The notes: a model not told the origin generated them from the sequence alone. A stretch of 64,000 nt of DNA from CAMYLR01 sp039588915 (GCA_039588915.1 JBDGYV010000006.1:20725-84724); one strand, 5' to 3'; counted from the stretch's first letter, positions 25,435 through 33,939 are shown. A program made the numbers and translations.

Positions 25435-25980
25435 TCACTCCATGCAGAGGGCGTAACGCGAGAAGTGGCTCAGCTCGGCGCGGACGACGTTCTGCCCCCG
25501 AACGTAGACCGCCTCATCAACGATCGCCCAATCATCGACATCGTCCTGAGCTACCGCGATTCTCAGCTTAGAGAGACTGACGCCCGTAAGCTCGGCGCTT
25601 GCAGCGTTGATCTCCAGGATCGCTGGTTGGCTGAACTGTAGCCCGTTGGGACCATACAGGAATGACACCGTCCCGTCGGACGACTGGGCCATGCTGATCC
25701 ATAGATCCGTGGGTATCGAATTGGGGAGAATCGTCAGGGAAGCGTCATCCGTTGAGAGCGTCCCGCCGACCTCCTTCTCGATCCACTTCGCTTCAAGGTC
25801 GTTGGCGACCCGCAGCTCCAAGCCGTCCTTGAAGGTGAGCAGCTTGACGCCGTTGACGGTGACAAACTTGGGAAAAGTCCCCGTTGGGGAGGTCGGGCCC
25901 GTTTCGTCGCCACAAGCCGTCAGCGAAATCACGGCGAGGGTCATGACGATTCCGCAAAAGAATTGCCAGTACTTCCTCAC
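25435..25980 (-). CDS. Hypothetical lipoprotein with ZU5-like beta domain
   Basis: A 181-residue lipoprotein: lipobox SLTAC at about residue 19-23, followed by GDETGPTSPTG. The rest is a beta-rich domain. DASLTILPNSIPTDLWISM and FLYGPNGLQFSQPAILEIN follow the pattern of ZU5-like domains (an axis strand, then a Pro-Gly-x-F-x-x-P-x-x-L strand). It ends HFSRYALCME, common in such surface lipoproteins. Function unknown; surface or periplasmic adhesion or sensing is possible. A 225-base gap separates it from the TolB-like gene upstream; that gap holds a hairpin and probably this gene's promoter. Confidence 0.65.
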   Translation of the reverse strand: MRKYWQFFCGIVMTLAVISLTACGDETGPTSPTGTFPKFVTVNGVKLLTFKDGLELRVANDLEAKWIEKEVGGTLSTDDASLTILPNSIPTDLWISMAQSSDGTVSFLYGPNGLQFSQPAILEINAASAELTGVSLSKLRIAVAQDDVDDWAIVDEAVYVRGQNVVRAELSHFSRYALCME

Positions 25981-26184
25981 TTCGAATCAGCTCCTCTGGG
26001 GGATCGGTTCGCCGAGGGGGGGTCATCCAATGCGTTGGCAACACTCGCGCCAACCCTCGGCTCCGCCTACATAATCGGGCCCAAGCCATTGTTGAGCAAT
26101 AGGTTAGAGGACTGGGTGGAAATCTTTTTCACTCCCCAAAGGAACCTCTTTTCCTATCGTTTTGAGATGGTTCGTTGCAGCTAG

Positions 26185-26205
26185 GGCGTAACGAGACATT
26201 ACGCC
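26185..26205 (-). terminator. Hairpin directly after the TolB-like gene
   Basis: GGCGTAA (26185-26191) and TTACGCC (26199-26205) form a perfect 7-bp stem with a seven-base loop, starting at the base after the stop codon of the minus-strand TolB-like gene. No T-run follows, so termination is likely but not certain. The rest of 25981-26184 shows no gene. Confidence 0.4.
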
Positions 26206-27291
26206 TCAGCGATCCACCCAATCGGCGACGAAGACGTTTGTGTCCCCCGGCTTGGCGTTGTGGCGGTTGGAAGCCCAGACGAGTTTCGAACCGTCAGAGT
26301 TGAACATCGGAAAACCGTCGAAATCGGGGTGCGTGGTGATCCGGGCGAGACCGGTGCCATCCACGTTGACGGCATAGAGGTCGAAGTTCCGACCTTCGGG
26401 ATCGTGCATGTTGCTGGCGAAGATGATGCGCTCGCCGTCGGGGAAGAAATAGGGTCCAAAGTTGGCCCCACCGTTGTCCGTCACCTGTCGCTTGTCGGAG
26501 CCGTCAGCGTTCATGACCCAAAGCTCCATCACACCCGGTCGCACCAGGTTGTCGGCCAGCAAAGCGCGGTAATCGGCCAGTGCGCGCTCCTCCTGGGGGT
26601 GGTGTGCGCGGTAGACGATTCGTTGGCCGTCGTACGAGAAGAACGCTCCACCGTCGTACCCCTCCTCGTTGGTCAGCCGCTGCACATCGCTCCCATCGGC
26701 GTTCATGGTGTAGATGTCCAAATCGCCGTCACGTACCGAGGTGAAGACGATCTTCGATCCATCGCGGCTAAACGTCGCTTCGGCGTCGTATCCCGATACG
26801 TCGCTGAGTCGTGTGAGTTCACTCCCGTCGGGCTGTGCGGTGAAGACATCGAACCCCGAGTGAATTGGCCAGACGTAACCCTGGCTGTAGTCGGGGCGGG
26901 GCGGGCAAGCCTCGTCGGCCAGGTGCGTCGAAGAGAAGAGAATCCAGTCGCCCTGGGGATAGGCAAAGTAGCTACACGTCGTTACGCCACGGCCCGTGGA
27001 TACCATGCGCTTCTCCGATCCATCGGTCCGCATGGTGAAGATCTGGTCGCAGCCGAGCGAGTCAGGCGTGGCCTGGAAAATGAGCCATGCGTCATCGGGG
27101 CTGAAATACGCCTCCGCGTTCTGGCCCTCAAACGTGAGTTGCTGGAGATTAGCCAGGTATTTCTCCTCTTCGGGCTGGGGCGCTACAATTGTGGTTTCAG
27201 TCTCGGGGGTTGGCGCTGGATTCTCGCCGGCTTCGCTGCACGCAAACGCGGCCGCGGCTGTGCACAGGATTCCAATCTTGATGCGTGTCAT
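26206..27291 (-). CDS. TolB-like WD40/PD40 repeat lipoprotein
   Basis: A 361-residue lipoprotein with a beta-propeller of PD40 repeats. Repeating signatures such as AEATFSRDGSKIVFTSVRDG, DLDIYTMNADGSDVQRLT, ELWVMNADGSDKRQVT and FDLYAVNVDGTGLARIT recur about every 45 residues, six or so blades. The lipobox AAFAC is at about residues 15-19 when ATG 27291 is used. The frame also starts at 27324, but that would put eleven charged residues before the signal, and GAGAAAGGGAAA lies well before ATG 27291. Such propellers bind proteins or serve as catalytic partners; it is divergent from the M28 peptidase gene (55 bases). Confidence 0.82.
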   Translation of the reverse strand: MTRIKIGILCTAAAAFACSEAGENPAPTPETETTIVAPQPEEEKYLANLQQLTFEGQNAEAYFSPDDAWLIFQATPDSLGCDQIFTMRTDGSEKRMVSTGRGVTTCSYFAYPQGDWILFSSTHLADEACPPRPDYSQGYVWPIHSGFDVFTAQPDGSELTRLSDVSGYDAEATFSRDGSKIVFTSVRDGDLDIYTMNADGSDVQRLTNEEGYDGGAFFSYDGQRIVYRAHHPQEERALADYRALLADNLVRPGVMELWVMNADGSDKRQVTDNGGANFGPYFFPDGERIIFASNMHDPEGRNFDLYAVNVDGTGLARITTHPDFDGFPMFNSDGSKLVWASNRHNAKPGDTNVFVADWVDR

Positions 27292-27346
27292 TTTCCCTTT
27301 CTCGCTTCCTTGTTCGTTATTCACGAATTTCCATGGACGGAAAACT

Positions 27347-28654
27347 ATGAAGCCATCTCTGATCGTTCTCGTTCTCGCCGCGCTGGCGTCACCGCTCTGG
27401 GCCCAGGACCGCCAAGGAGATCACTGTGCCAACGGGGATTTTCCCGCATCGTCGGAACCTGAGATTACCACCGCCGGGATCTGTGCCACCATCGCGGTGC
27501 TTGCCGCCGACTCGCTCGAAGGCCGGGAAGCGGGTAGCGCAGGAAGCGATCGCGCCTCCCAATACCTTGCCGAGCGCTTTCGCTCGATCGGGCTGGAGCC
27601 GCTCAATGGCGATTTTCTCCAGTCGTTTACGTTTTCGGCCGCAGTGCGCCGAGACCCCCACGCGAGTCCGCACCCGTCCTCCGACAGCGATGCCATCTTG
27701 TCGACGGCCAATATCATCGGGATCGTACCCGGCATCGACCCGCGGTTGGCTGACCAGGCGGTCGTCATCGGAGCCCACTACGACCATCTCGGATTCGGCG
27801 GCCGGGGGTCGTTGGCGCCTGGTGAGCGAGCGATCCACAACGGAGCCGACGACAACGCATCCGGAGTGGCAACGTTACTCGAGCTGGCGCAGCAATTCGC
27901 GGCACGTCCAATGGCCAGAACGCTCATCTTCATCGCCTTTGGTGGAGAAGAATTGGGCACCCTCGGGTCGCAGTACTACATCGCCCACCCCCTGTGGCCG
28001 GTCGAGCAAACGGTCGCCATGCTGAACCTCGACATGGTTGGCCGGCTGCGGGAACAGGTGACGGTCCACGGCACGGGGACCTCGCCCGCCTGGGCGGCGA
28101 TACTCGACGACCTGGACGCCGAGGGCTCGCACCCGACCATGGCGCGTGTGCCGGATGGATTTGGGCCCAGCGATCAATCGTCGTTTTACGGTGCTCAGAT
28201 CCCGGTGCTTTGGTTTTTCACCGGTGCCCATGAGCAGTACCACCGACCCACCGATGATCTGGAGACGATAAACGGGGCTGGAGCGGTCCGAGTCGGAAGC
28301 CTTGTGTCTGCGATCACCGAAACGATCGCCAGCACCGGGCTCGAGATTCCCTATGCAGTAGCCCCCACGACTCAGCGCCGGGCGGCGGCCTTCTCGGTCG
28401 GCCTGGGAGTCATCCCTGAGTACAGCTTCCCTGGACCAGGTCTCAGGGTGGCTTCGGTGCGGCCGGGTGGGCCGGCGGACAAGGCGGGAGTTTCGGCTGG
28501 TGATGTGCTGCTCAAGCTTGCCGATCGCGACATCGAAGACGTCTACGGTTACACCGCGGTGCTGTCGGATCTCGAGGCGGGTATTTCGTACACGCTCGTC
28601 TATGAACACGAAGGCGAGCTCCACACGGTGTCTGTGGAGCCCGCCTCGCGCTGA
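27347..28654 (+). CDS. Secreted M28 zinc aminopeptidase with C-terminal PDZ domain
   Basis: A 435-residue peptidase with a signal peptide (SPLWAQ-D). The M28 di-zinc site is complete: H in VVIGAHYDHLGFGG, bridging D in NGADDNASG, catalytic and metal Glu pair in FGGEELG, D in MLNLDMVG, and the last H in YHRPTDD. Residues about 365-433 form a PDZ domain (GLRVASVRPGGPADKAGVSA). These enzymes trim N-terminal residues from peptides outside the cytoplasm; the PDZ may select substrates. ATG 27347 replaces an upstream open frame. The last 20 codons and 19 bases after the stop are repeated at 29767-29845. Confidence 0.9.
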   Translation: MKPSLIVLVLAALASPLWAQDRQGDHCANGDFPASSEPEITTAGICATIAVLAADSLEGREAGSAGSDRASQYLAERFRSIGLEPLNGDFLQSFTFSAAVRRDPHASPHPSSDSDAILSTANIIGIVPGIDPRLADQAVVIGAHYDHLGFGGRGSLAPGERAIHNGADDNASGVATLLELAQQFAARPMARTLIFIAFGGEELGTLGSQYYIAHPLWPVEQTVAMLNLDMVGRLREQVTVHGTGTSPAWAAILDDLDAEGSHPTMARVPDGFGPSDQSSFYGAQIPVLWFFTGAHEQYHRPTDDLETINGAGAVRVGSLVSAITETIASTGLEIPYAVAPTTQRRAAAFSVGLGVIPEYSFPGPGLRVASVRPGGPADKAGVSAGDVLLKLADRDIEDVYGYTAVLSDLEAGISYTLVYEHEGELHTVSVEPASR

Positions 28655-28673
28655 CTCTAACGCCGCTGACAGG
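28595..28673 (+). repeat. 79-bp direct repeat, left copy
   Basis: Covers the last 20 codons of the M28 peptidase, including the stop, plus 19 bases beyond. It matches 29767-29845 at 72 of 79 positions with no gap. Because the match continues past the stop codon it is a duplicated DNA segment, not just a shared protein motif. Confidence 0.9.
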
Positions 28674-28718
28674 CCGGCCCCCGCGAGACCGACCAGGAAC
28701 CCGTTCAAGGACTGGACA

Positions 28719-29762
28719 ATGAGGGATAAGCTGCGCAGCAATGTCTCGCCGATCGCCTTAGCCGGGTTAGCCATTGCGCTGTTTGCTGTGCCCACGAGCG
28801 CCCAGAAGACGGACGTTCTTCTGCTCTCCAACGGCGATAGCGTGACCGGCGAGATCAAGAGTTTCGAGCGAGGCAAGTTGAAGTACAGCACCGACGCGAT
28901 GGGTACGGTCTCAGTCGAGTGGCCAAAGATCATAAACCTTACGACCGCCAAGACCTTCCGCGTCACGCTCGAGGATGGCACGATACTGTTCGGGTCGATG
29001 CAACCAGCGGACGCGCCGGGCAGGGTTTCGATCATCGTCGATCGCGAGACGATCGAGGTTCCCACTCAATCAGTCGTCAAGATGAAACGGATCAAGTCGA
29101 ATTTTGGCGGGACCTGGACGGGAGCATCGACCTGGGGCTCGATTTCAACCAGGAGGACGGGCAGACGGACCTTAGCCTCAACACCGAGATTGTTCACAGA
29201 GTCAGCCTGCGCACCGTCAAGCTCCGTGGGAGTGCTTCCGTCGACCGTCGGGACGACACCGACAACATCACTGAGTTCACGACACGACTCTCGTACATAA
29301 AGGACTTCGGGCGCCGCTGGTTCTATCTCGGTTCGGTTTCAGCCGAAGAGAACTCGCAGCTGAAGCTTGACCTCCGCTCGTCCGTCGGTGGTGGGTTTGG
29401 GCGCTACATAATTCGGTCAAACAGAGTGATTCTCTCTGTATCAGGGGGGGGCGGGCTACGCCAGCGAGCAGTTCGAAGACGTCGGCCGCATTAACTCGTG
29501 GCCTGCCGTGTTCATCACTGAGTTTGAGTTCTTCAGTTGGGGAGGCCTCGAGTCCGATCTCTCAAGCCGCCTGGCTGTTCTCCCGATGCTGGATCAATGG
29601 GGACGCTGGCAGGTCGACTTCGTAACGAATCTCCGGCATGAGATCGCGAACGACTTTTACATCAACGTCGGACTGAAGGAGTTTTTCGACAACGAGCCGC
29701 CGATCGAGATAGACAACAGGAATGCTTTCAGCGTGTCGACTTCGCTTGGCTGGTCCTTCTAG
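28719..29762 (+). pseudogene. DUF481-like outer-membrane protein, broken by two homopolymer frameshifts
   Basis: Read through, this encodes about 347 residues: signal peptide (VPTSAQ-K), an N-terminal SH3-like region (LLLSNGDSVTGEIKSFERGK), then a DUF481-type barrel (SIDLGLDFNQEDGQTDLSLN, SVGGGFGRYIIRS, and FDNEPPIEIDNRNAFSVSTS near the end). Frame one runs from ATG 28719 to the TTTT at 29102-29105, where adding one T restores SNFWRDLDGSIDLG. Frame two ends at the eight-G run 29444-29451, where removing one G restores GGGYASEQFEDVG. All three pieces keep family-like sequence, so the damage is recent or is sequencing error. It lies between two copies of a 79-bp repeat. Confidence 0.8.
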
Positions 29763-29766
29763 CGAA

Positions 29767-29845
29767 CTCGTCTATGAGCACGAAGGCGAGTTCCACACAG
29801 TGTCTGTGGAACCCGCCTCGTGCTGACTCTAACGCCTCTGGCAGG
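29767..29845 (+). repeat. 79-bp direct repeat, right copy
   Basis: A diverged copy (7 differences) of 28595-28673. It starts five bases after the DUF481 stop and ends four bases before the DUF4097 gene end. In the peptidase frame it still reads LVYEHEGEFHTVSVEPASC and a stop, with three of the five coding changes silent. Confidence 0.9.
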
Positions 29846-29848
29846 GTT

Positions 29849-30643
29849 TTAGTTCCGCGCTAGCTCGATGCTGCCGTTCACGGTTTGCATCTCGAGTCGG
29901 CCGCCTCCGGTCCCGATCGAACCCTCGATCCGGCGAGGTCCCCAACGCTTCCCGGCGGCAACCGCCAACGGAAAGTCGCTATTCAACCCACCGTTGACGG
30001 TCTGGGCCACGACGCTGGCGTTGACATCGGCCGGGAGCCCCACGTTTATCGACCCGTTGACCGTGTGCAATGAGAGCGTCCCGTTCCATGTCCCCTGACC
30101 CATCGAAACGTCGATCGCGCCATTAACGGTGTGGGCTTCTACCGTGCCCGTGCCGGAGGCACTCACGGCTCCGTTTACGGTATGGACGCGAACGTCACCG
30201 CGAAGTGAGTTGGCTTCGATCGCTCCGTTGACCGTATTGCCTACAAACTCGACACCGGCCGGCACTCGAACGGTGAAATCCACGGCGATGTCGTTCTTCT
30301 TTAACTTCTTATCGTAATCGCCGCGGTCCTCGTCGCAGGCGCCGCTGACACCACCCTCTCTGAGCGGATACGCCGCGCAAATCCGGACGCCACCAGCGTG
30401 CTCGACAACCACAATCTCGACCTCGTTTGGATCGCTCTTCTCTGCGTGTCGAACCGCCACTAGCTCAACTGTCGATCCAGTCGCGGGCATGGCGTCGATC
30501 TCACCGTTTAGCCCCCGAATCTCGAGCGTCTTGCCGGCCTCGATCGCGCCCTCCCACCGAAACTCTGCTGTCCGTTGCGCCACCAGCGTCGCCGGCAGAG
30601 TGGCCAGTAGGGCCAGTGTGAGGAGTGTTCTTGTGAAGTTCAT
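29849..30643 (-). CDS. DUF4097 beta-helix-like secreted protein with TVNG repeats
   Basis: A 264-residue protein with signal peptide (LVAQ-R). The core is a run of short beta repeats: TVNG occurs six times (for example HTVNGAVSASGTGTVEAHTV, QTVNGGL, QTVNGSI), about every 17-40 residues, the pattern of DUF4097 (PF13349) proteins that fold as stacked strands. A Cys pair lies in the middle (about residues 94-105). A good ribosome binding site GAGGGAGAG precedes ATG 30643. It is the last gene of the sigma / anti-sigma / DUF4097 / DUF4097 operon and is 15 bases from its paralogue. Role unknown; an envelope scaffold or signal-receiving partner is plausible. Confidence 0.82.
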   Translation of the reverse strand: MNFTRTLLTLALLATLPATLVAQRTAEFRWEGAIEAGKTLEIRGLNGEIDAMPATGSTVELVAVRHAEKSDPNEVEIVVVEHAGGVRICAAYPLREGGVSGACDEDRGDYDKKLKKNDIAVDFTVRVPAGVEFVGNTVNGAIEANSLRGDVRVHTVNGAVSASGTGTVEAHTVNGAIDVSMGQGTWNGTLSLHTVNGSINVGLPADVNASVVAQTVNGGLNSDFPLAVAAGKRWGPRRIEGSIGTGGGRLEMQTVNGSIELARN

Positions 30644-30658
30644 TCGTCTCTCCCTCTC

Positions 30659-31525
30659 TTATCGATCCGAACGCTTTAGCAGGATCGCGCCATTGAAGGT
30701 CTCGAGCTCGATTTGAGCGTCTCCTGAGCCCAGCGTGAACGTCGTCGACTTCCCGGGCTCAGCCTCGGTCACCGTCACCGGGAAGTCAGCCTCGAACTCA
30801 CCGTTGTAGGTGAAGGCACTGATGGTGGCGTTGGCACCCCGCGGTATCGTGATATCGATCGTCCCGTTGTGGGTCTCCATGCTGTACCACCCATCGGAAT
30901 GAATTGGGCCCCGAAAAACGATCGCACCGTTGACCGAGGATGCCTCCAGATTATGAGCATCGCAGCGCTCGAGCGTGACCGGACCATTCACGGTCGTCGC
31001 CTCGATGTCGCCAACCACATCGGTCAGCGACACGAACTCGTTGACCGAGTGGGCCTCAACGCGACCACGGGCACCGGTCAGTTCGATGCCACCCTCCACT
31101 GATCCGACCTCGATCGTGTTCCGCCCGCCGTTGACGCGAACCAGCCCCTTCATCGAGTGCGCTTCGATCCGTCCAGTCGTGCCCTCGATCGAGATGCGGC
31201 CTTCAATCGTGTGCGCCTCGATGTCCGCATCCACCGGGATCGTGAGGGTAAAGTCAGTCGCACGACCCTGGCCGTGAACCATCTCGGCCTCGACGCTCAC
31301 CTCGGAGTCGTTGCTGTCGAAGTGCACATCCGCCGCACCCGTGGCCTGAACGCGGACCGCGTTTCGATCCCATGTACTGATGGTGATGTCGCCGACCATG
31401 TTGTCAACTTCGATCGTAGCGTTGGCACCCACCGAGAGCAGCGTGTCTACTGCGGCCTGCGGTCTCGCGGTCGCTGGGCTCAGGGTGATCAACGCAAATC
31501 CAATTACAACTGTGATGTATCGCAT
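30659..31525 (-). CDS. DUF4097 family secreted protein
   Basis: A 288-residue paralogue of the next gene: signal peptide (PATARPQA), then repeated strands such as IEAHTIEGRISIEGTTGRIE, IEAHSMKGLVRVNGG, VEAHSVNEFVSL and LEASSVNGAIVF. An ATG at 31540 overlaps the anti-sigma stop, but AGGAGG at 31532-31537 sits correctly before ATG 31525, so 31525 was chosen. DUF4097 proteins often lie beside ECF or two-component regulators. Placement directly after the anti-sigma gene suggests it is a main product or a feedback element of that circuit. Confidence 0.82.
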   Translation of the reverse strand: MRYITVVIGFALITLSPATARPQAAVDTLLSVGANATIEVDNMVGDITISTWDRNAVRVQATGAADVHFDSNDSEVSVEAEMVHGQGRATDFTLTIPVDADIEAHTIEGRISIEGTTGRIEAHSMKGLVRVNGGRNTIEVGSVEGGIELTGARGRVEAHSVNEFVSLTDVVGDIEATTVNGPVTLERCDAHNLEASSVNGAIVFRGPIHSDGWYSMETHNGTIDITIPRGANATISAFTYNGEFEADFPVTVTEAEPGKSTTFTLGSGDAQIELETFNGAILLKRSDR

Positions 31526-31536
31526 CGGAATCCTCC

Positions 31537-32256
31537 TCATATCGATGTTCGAATGATGCTCGTAGCTTGGCGCACGACATCGAGCTTCCGCTGTCGAGCA
31601 CCGGCCAGATAGTTGTAGAGCTGTGTGCTTTCCGGATCGGCATCAATCGCCTCGACGATCTCCTCGATCGCCTGATCGATCGCCGTCAGGTTGGCTTCCA
31701 CGGTGGCCACCGTCTCGGGGTCCAATCGATCGCGGTACATCGCCAGGAGCTCCTCGAAATCAGCCACCGCGGCATCCTCAGCGACGTCTGGGGCTGGACA
31801 TTTTCGAGGGATGCCGAGGAACGTGCAGTCGAGGCTCGCTAGCTGCGTGGGGGTCGCACTGTCGGGTTGCACGGCGGTTACCGGCGGGCCACCATCGGTG
31901 CCGCGCTCGGCTCCCGATCGCGCCCACCACGTCGCGCTGACCGACAGAACGATCAAAGCCACCGCTGCCGCTGCCATCTGCGGCAACGTAAACGAGAGTA
32001 GGCGTCGGGCGCGGTGTGTTTCAACCGATACCACCATCGATCGATCCTCGAGCCGCTCTTCGATTCCACTCCAAAGTTCGTTCTCCGGCGGCCGGTCCTC
32101 GAGCGACCGTGCCTGAACGACGATCCCTCGCAAATCGGCGAGCACCCTCTGACAATCGGCGCACGTTTCCAAATGGTGCTCAACCGATGTCCGCTCGGCG
32201 GCATCCAGGTCGCCATCTATATAGGCCGACAAGCGTTCTGTAGAATGCTCACTCAT
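31537..32256 (-). CDS. Anti-sigma factor, zf-HC2 type with one membrane helix
   Basis: A 239-residue protein. The N-terminal zinc-finger anti-sigma domain shows LSAYIDGDLDAAE and VEHHLETCADCQRVLADL (H-x3-C-x2-C at about residues 28-35). One membrane helix (MAAAAVALIVLSVSATWWA, about 93-111) follows, and then an extracytoplasmic part with two Cys (TFLGIPRKCPAPD region) and an acidic helical segment (IDQAIEEIVEAIDADPEST). It lies ten bases after the sigma gene and overlaps the reading region of the DUF4097 gene, as in a coupled operon. Confidence 0.88.
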   Translation of the reverse strand: MSEHSTERLSAYIDGDLDAAERTSVEHHLETCADCQRVLADLRGIVVQARSLEDRPPENELWSGIEERLEDRSMVVSVETHRARRLLSFTLPQMAAAAVALIVLSVSATWWARSGAERGTDGGPPVTAVQPDSATPTQLASLDCTFLGIPRKCPAPDVAEDAAVADFEELLAMYRDRLDPETVATVEANLTAIDQAIEEIVEAIDADPESTQLYNYLAGARQRKLDVVRQATSIIRTSI

Positions 32257-32266
32257 TATCCGACTC

Positions 32267-32785
32267 CTAGGCGGTTAACTGCTCGCGCAACAGCATGCGC
32301 GCGCGATGGAGCTGGGACTTTGATGTTCCAGCCGCGATGTCGAGCAGGTCAGCGATCTCATCGTGCTTGTATCCCTCGATGTCGTGGAGCACGAACACTT
32401 CTCTGGCTTTTCCGGGCAGCGTTTCGATCGCGGCTTCCATGTCGACGCTGATCTCGGTCGACGCCGGGCGGACTTGCACCCGCTCCACCGGTTCATCCGT
32501 AGCCGCGTACCTCTCGCGCTCACGGGACTTCGTTTTTCGGTGTCCAAGCATCACGTTTATCGCCACCCTATGTAACCAGGTTGAGAACGCTGCATCGCCA
32601 CGAAACGTGTCGAGCTTTTTCCAAGCCAGCACGAACACGTCCTGTGTCAGCTCGTCGGCTTCCTCCGGTCCCACCATGCGCCGCGCCAAACTGTGAACGC
32701 GCGGTACGTGGTCGTGGTACAAGCGTTCGAACGCCCTTGCGTCGCCCTCGGCAGCCAGCCGAACATCTGTCGTCGAGCCCGTCAC
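32267..32785 (-). CDS. ECF RNA polymerase sigma factor
   Basis: A 172-residue ECF factor. Region 2: AFERLYHDHVPRVHSLARRM and ADELTQDVFVLAWKKL, FSTWLHRVAINVML (about residues 14-75). Region 4: LPGKAREVFVLHDIEGYKHD then EIADLLDIAAGTSKSQLHRA (about 117-165). The start is GTG 32785. The anti-sigma gene follows on the same strand. The 105-base gap upstream (32786-32890) probably holds the promoter; I saw no clear ECF consensus there. This is a second circuit, independent of the one at 7069. Confidence 0.9.
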   Translation of the reverse strand: MTGSTTDVRLAAEGDARAFERLYHDHVPRVHSLARRMVGPEEADELTQDVFVLAWKKLDTFRGDAAFSTWLHRVAINVMLGHRKTKSRERERYAATDEPVERVQVRPASTEISVDMEAAIETLPGKAREVFVLHDIEGYKHDEIADLLDIAAGTSKSQLHRARMLLREQLTA

Positions 32786-32890
32786 CTCGGGCGATGTCTC
32801 TCTCGCAAGTATGGTCTCTCCGCGGCCAATGATTCGTCATACACCCTATTGGAGGGGCCAGGGGAGGAAAAGGTTGGAATCGGGGGGTTC

Positions 32891-33406
32891 TCAGACCCCG
32901 TCAAGGAGGGATCGGTAGACGGCGAGGTCGGAATCGGTGAACAGGACGAAGCGGACCAGCCGCACCGAGCCGGGATCCGCCAGCCACTCCCGGACCGCCC
33001 CCACGGCCACCGGGGCGGCGTGGTCGATCGGGTACCCGTAGGCACCGGTGGAGATCGAAGGGAAAGCGACCGAAGCCAGTTCGTGTGCGTTGGCCAGATC
33101 GAGGGCATGGACGTAGCAGCTCCTTAGGAGCTCGGGCTCACCGCAATCGCCACCTCGCCACCAAGGCCCGACCGCGTGGATGACGTAACCGGCGAGCAGG
33201 TCATGGCCGCCGGAGATCCTCGCCTCGCCGGTGGGACACCCACCCAACTTTCGACACTCTTCCAGCAGTTGTGGGCCCGCCGCCCGATGGATCGTACCAT
33301 CGACACCACCGCCACCGAGCAGGGACTGGTTGGCGGCATTCACGATGGCATCGACTTGCTGGTGGGTGATGTCACCAACCAGCGCCTCAATGGCGGACGT
33401 GCTCAA
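32891..33406 (-). CDS. Macrodomain protein, O-acetyl-ADP-ribose deacetylase-like
   Basis: A 171-residue single macrodomain. IEALVGDITHQQVDAIVNAA, the ADP-ribose contact NQSLLGGGGVDGTIHRAAGP and GYVIHAVGPWW match the YmdB/MacroD class, which removes ADP-ribose or deacetylates O-acetyl-ADP-ribose. FPSISTGAYGYP is the second ligand loop. The start TTG 33406 overlaps the stop of the upstream gene (TTGA), giving translational coupling; the frame also opens at TTG 33430. No ADP-ribosyltransferase or sirtuin gene is in the window. Confidence 0.88.
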   Translation of the reverse strand: MSTSAIEALVGDITHQQVDAIVNAANQSLLGGGGVDGTIHRAAGPQLLEECRKLGGCPTGEARISGGHDLLAGYVIHAVGPWWRGGDCGEPELLRSCYVHALDLANAHELASVAFPSISTGAYGYPIDHAAPVAVGAVREWLADPGSVRLVRFVLFTDSDLAVYRSLLDGV

Positions 33407-33939
33407 TTCGTCGCCGGCGCCTCGATCCAATCCGGCATCGGGTTCTCGTCGCGTACTTCATCCCAAGCGATCGACACCACGTACCACCGATCGCCATCGG
33501 TGACCAGTGTGATGGTGTTGATGCCGTACGTGAACGGCTCTTCATCGACAGCATTGCGTGACTCGTAGGCGCTCATCGCGTTGGCGACGTTGCCGAATCT
33601 GAGCCGAACGTAATCCTCGTAAGTAAAGACTCGCGCCGGGTGGCTCCCATCGGGCCTAGGCACCATCGCCGACAGCACCGCACCAGGTGCGAACAGCGAG
33701 CGGAACCGATCCCAATCCCGCTCTCCCGCCGGACCCGAGATCACGTCGTAGAGGGCTGCGATGATGGCGTCGATCGACTCGACATCGGCCGGATTGGCCT
33801 CGGGGTGAGCGGGGGTTTCCGGTTGAACCGTGGCATCGGCCTCGGCGTTCGCTTTGGCCTCGTCGTCCTGCGCATGCGCCGGGCTAGCGACTCCGAATGC
33901 GCCGAGCACGATGCCCGCTATGAGAAGCTGCTTCCACAT
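33403..33939 (-). CDS. Secreted NTF2/SnoaL-like protein, function unknown
   Basis: A 178-residue exported protein: signal peptide (SPAHAQ-D), an acidic Ala/Glu/Pro linker (about residues 25-50), then a cone-shaped NTF2-like fold suggested by VESIDAIIAALYDVISGPAG, WDRFRSLFAPGAVLSAM and WYVVSIAWDEVRDENP. This fold hosts many small enzymes and ligand-binding proteins, so no activity is assigned. AACGAGGAAAG precedes ATG 33939. Its stop overlaps the macrodomain start, an odd pairing of an exported and a cytoplasmic protein. Confidence 0.72.
   Translation of the reverse strand: MWKQLLIAGIVLGAFGVASPAHAQDDEAKANAEADATVQPETPAHPEANPADVESIDAIIAALYDVISGPAGERDWDRFRSLFAPGAVLSAMVPRPDGSHPARVFTYEDYVRLRFGNVANAMSAYESRNAVDEEPFTYGINTITLVTDGDRWYVVSIAWDEVRDENPMPDWIEAPATN

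Noticed and set aside
28919..29494. Separate small gene in the middle of the DUF481 locus
   Set aside because: It has no start of its own and continues the same barrel as the flanking frames; the locus is one gene with two frameshifts.
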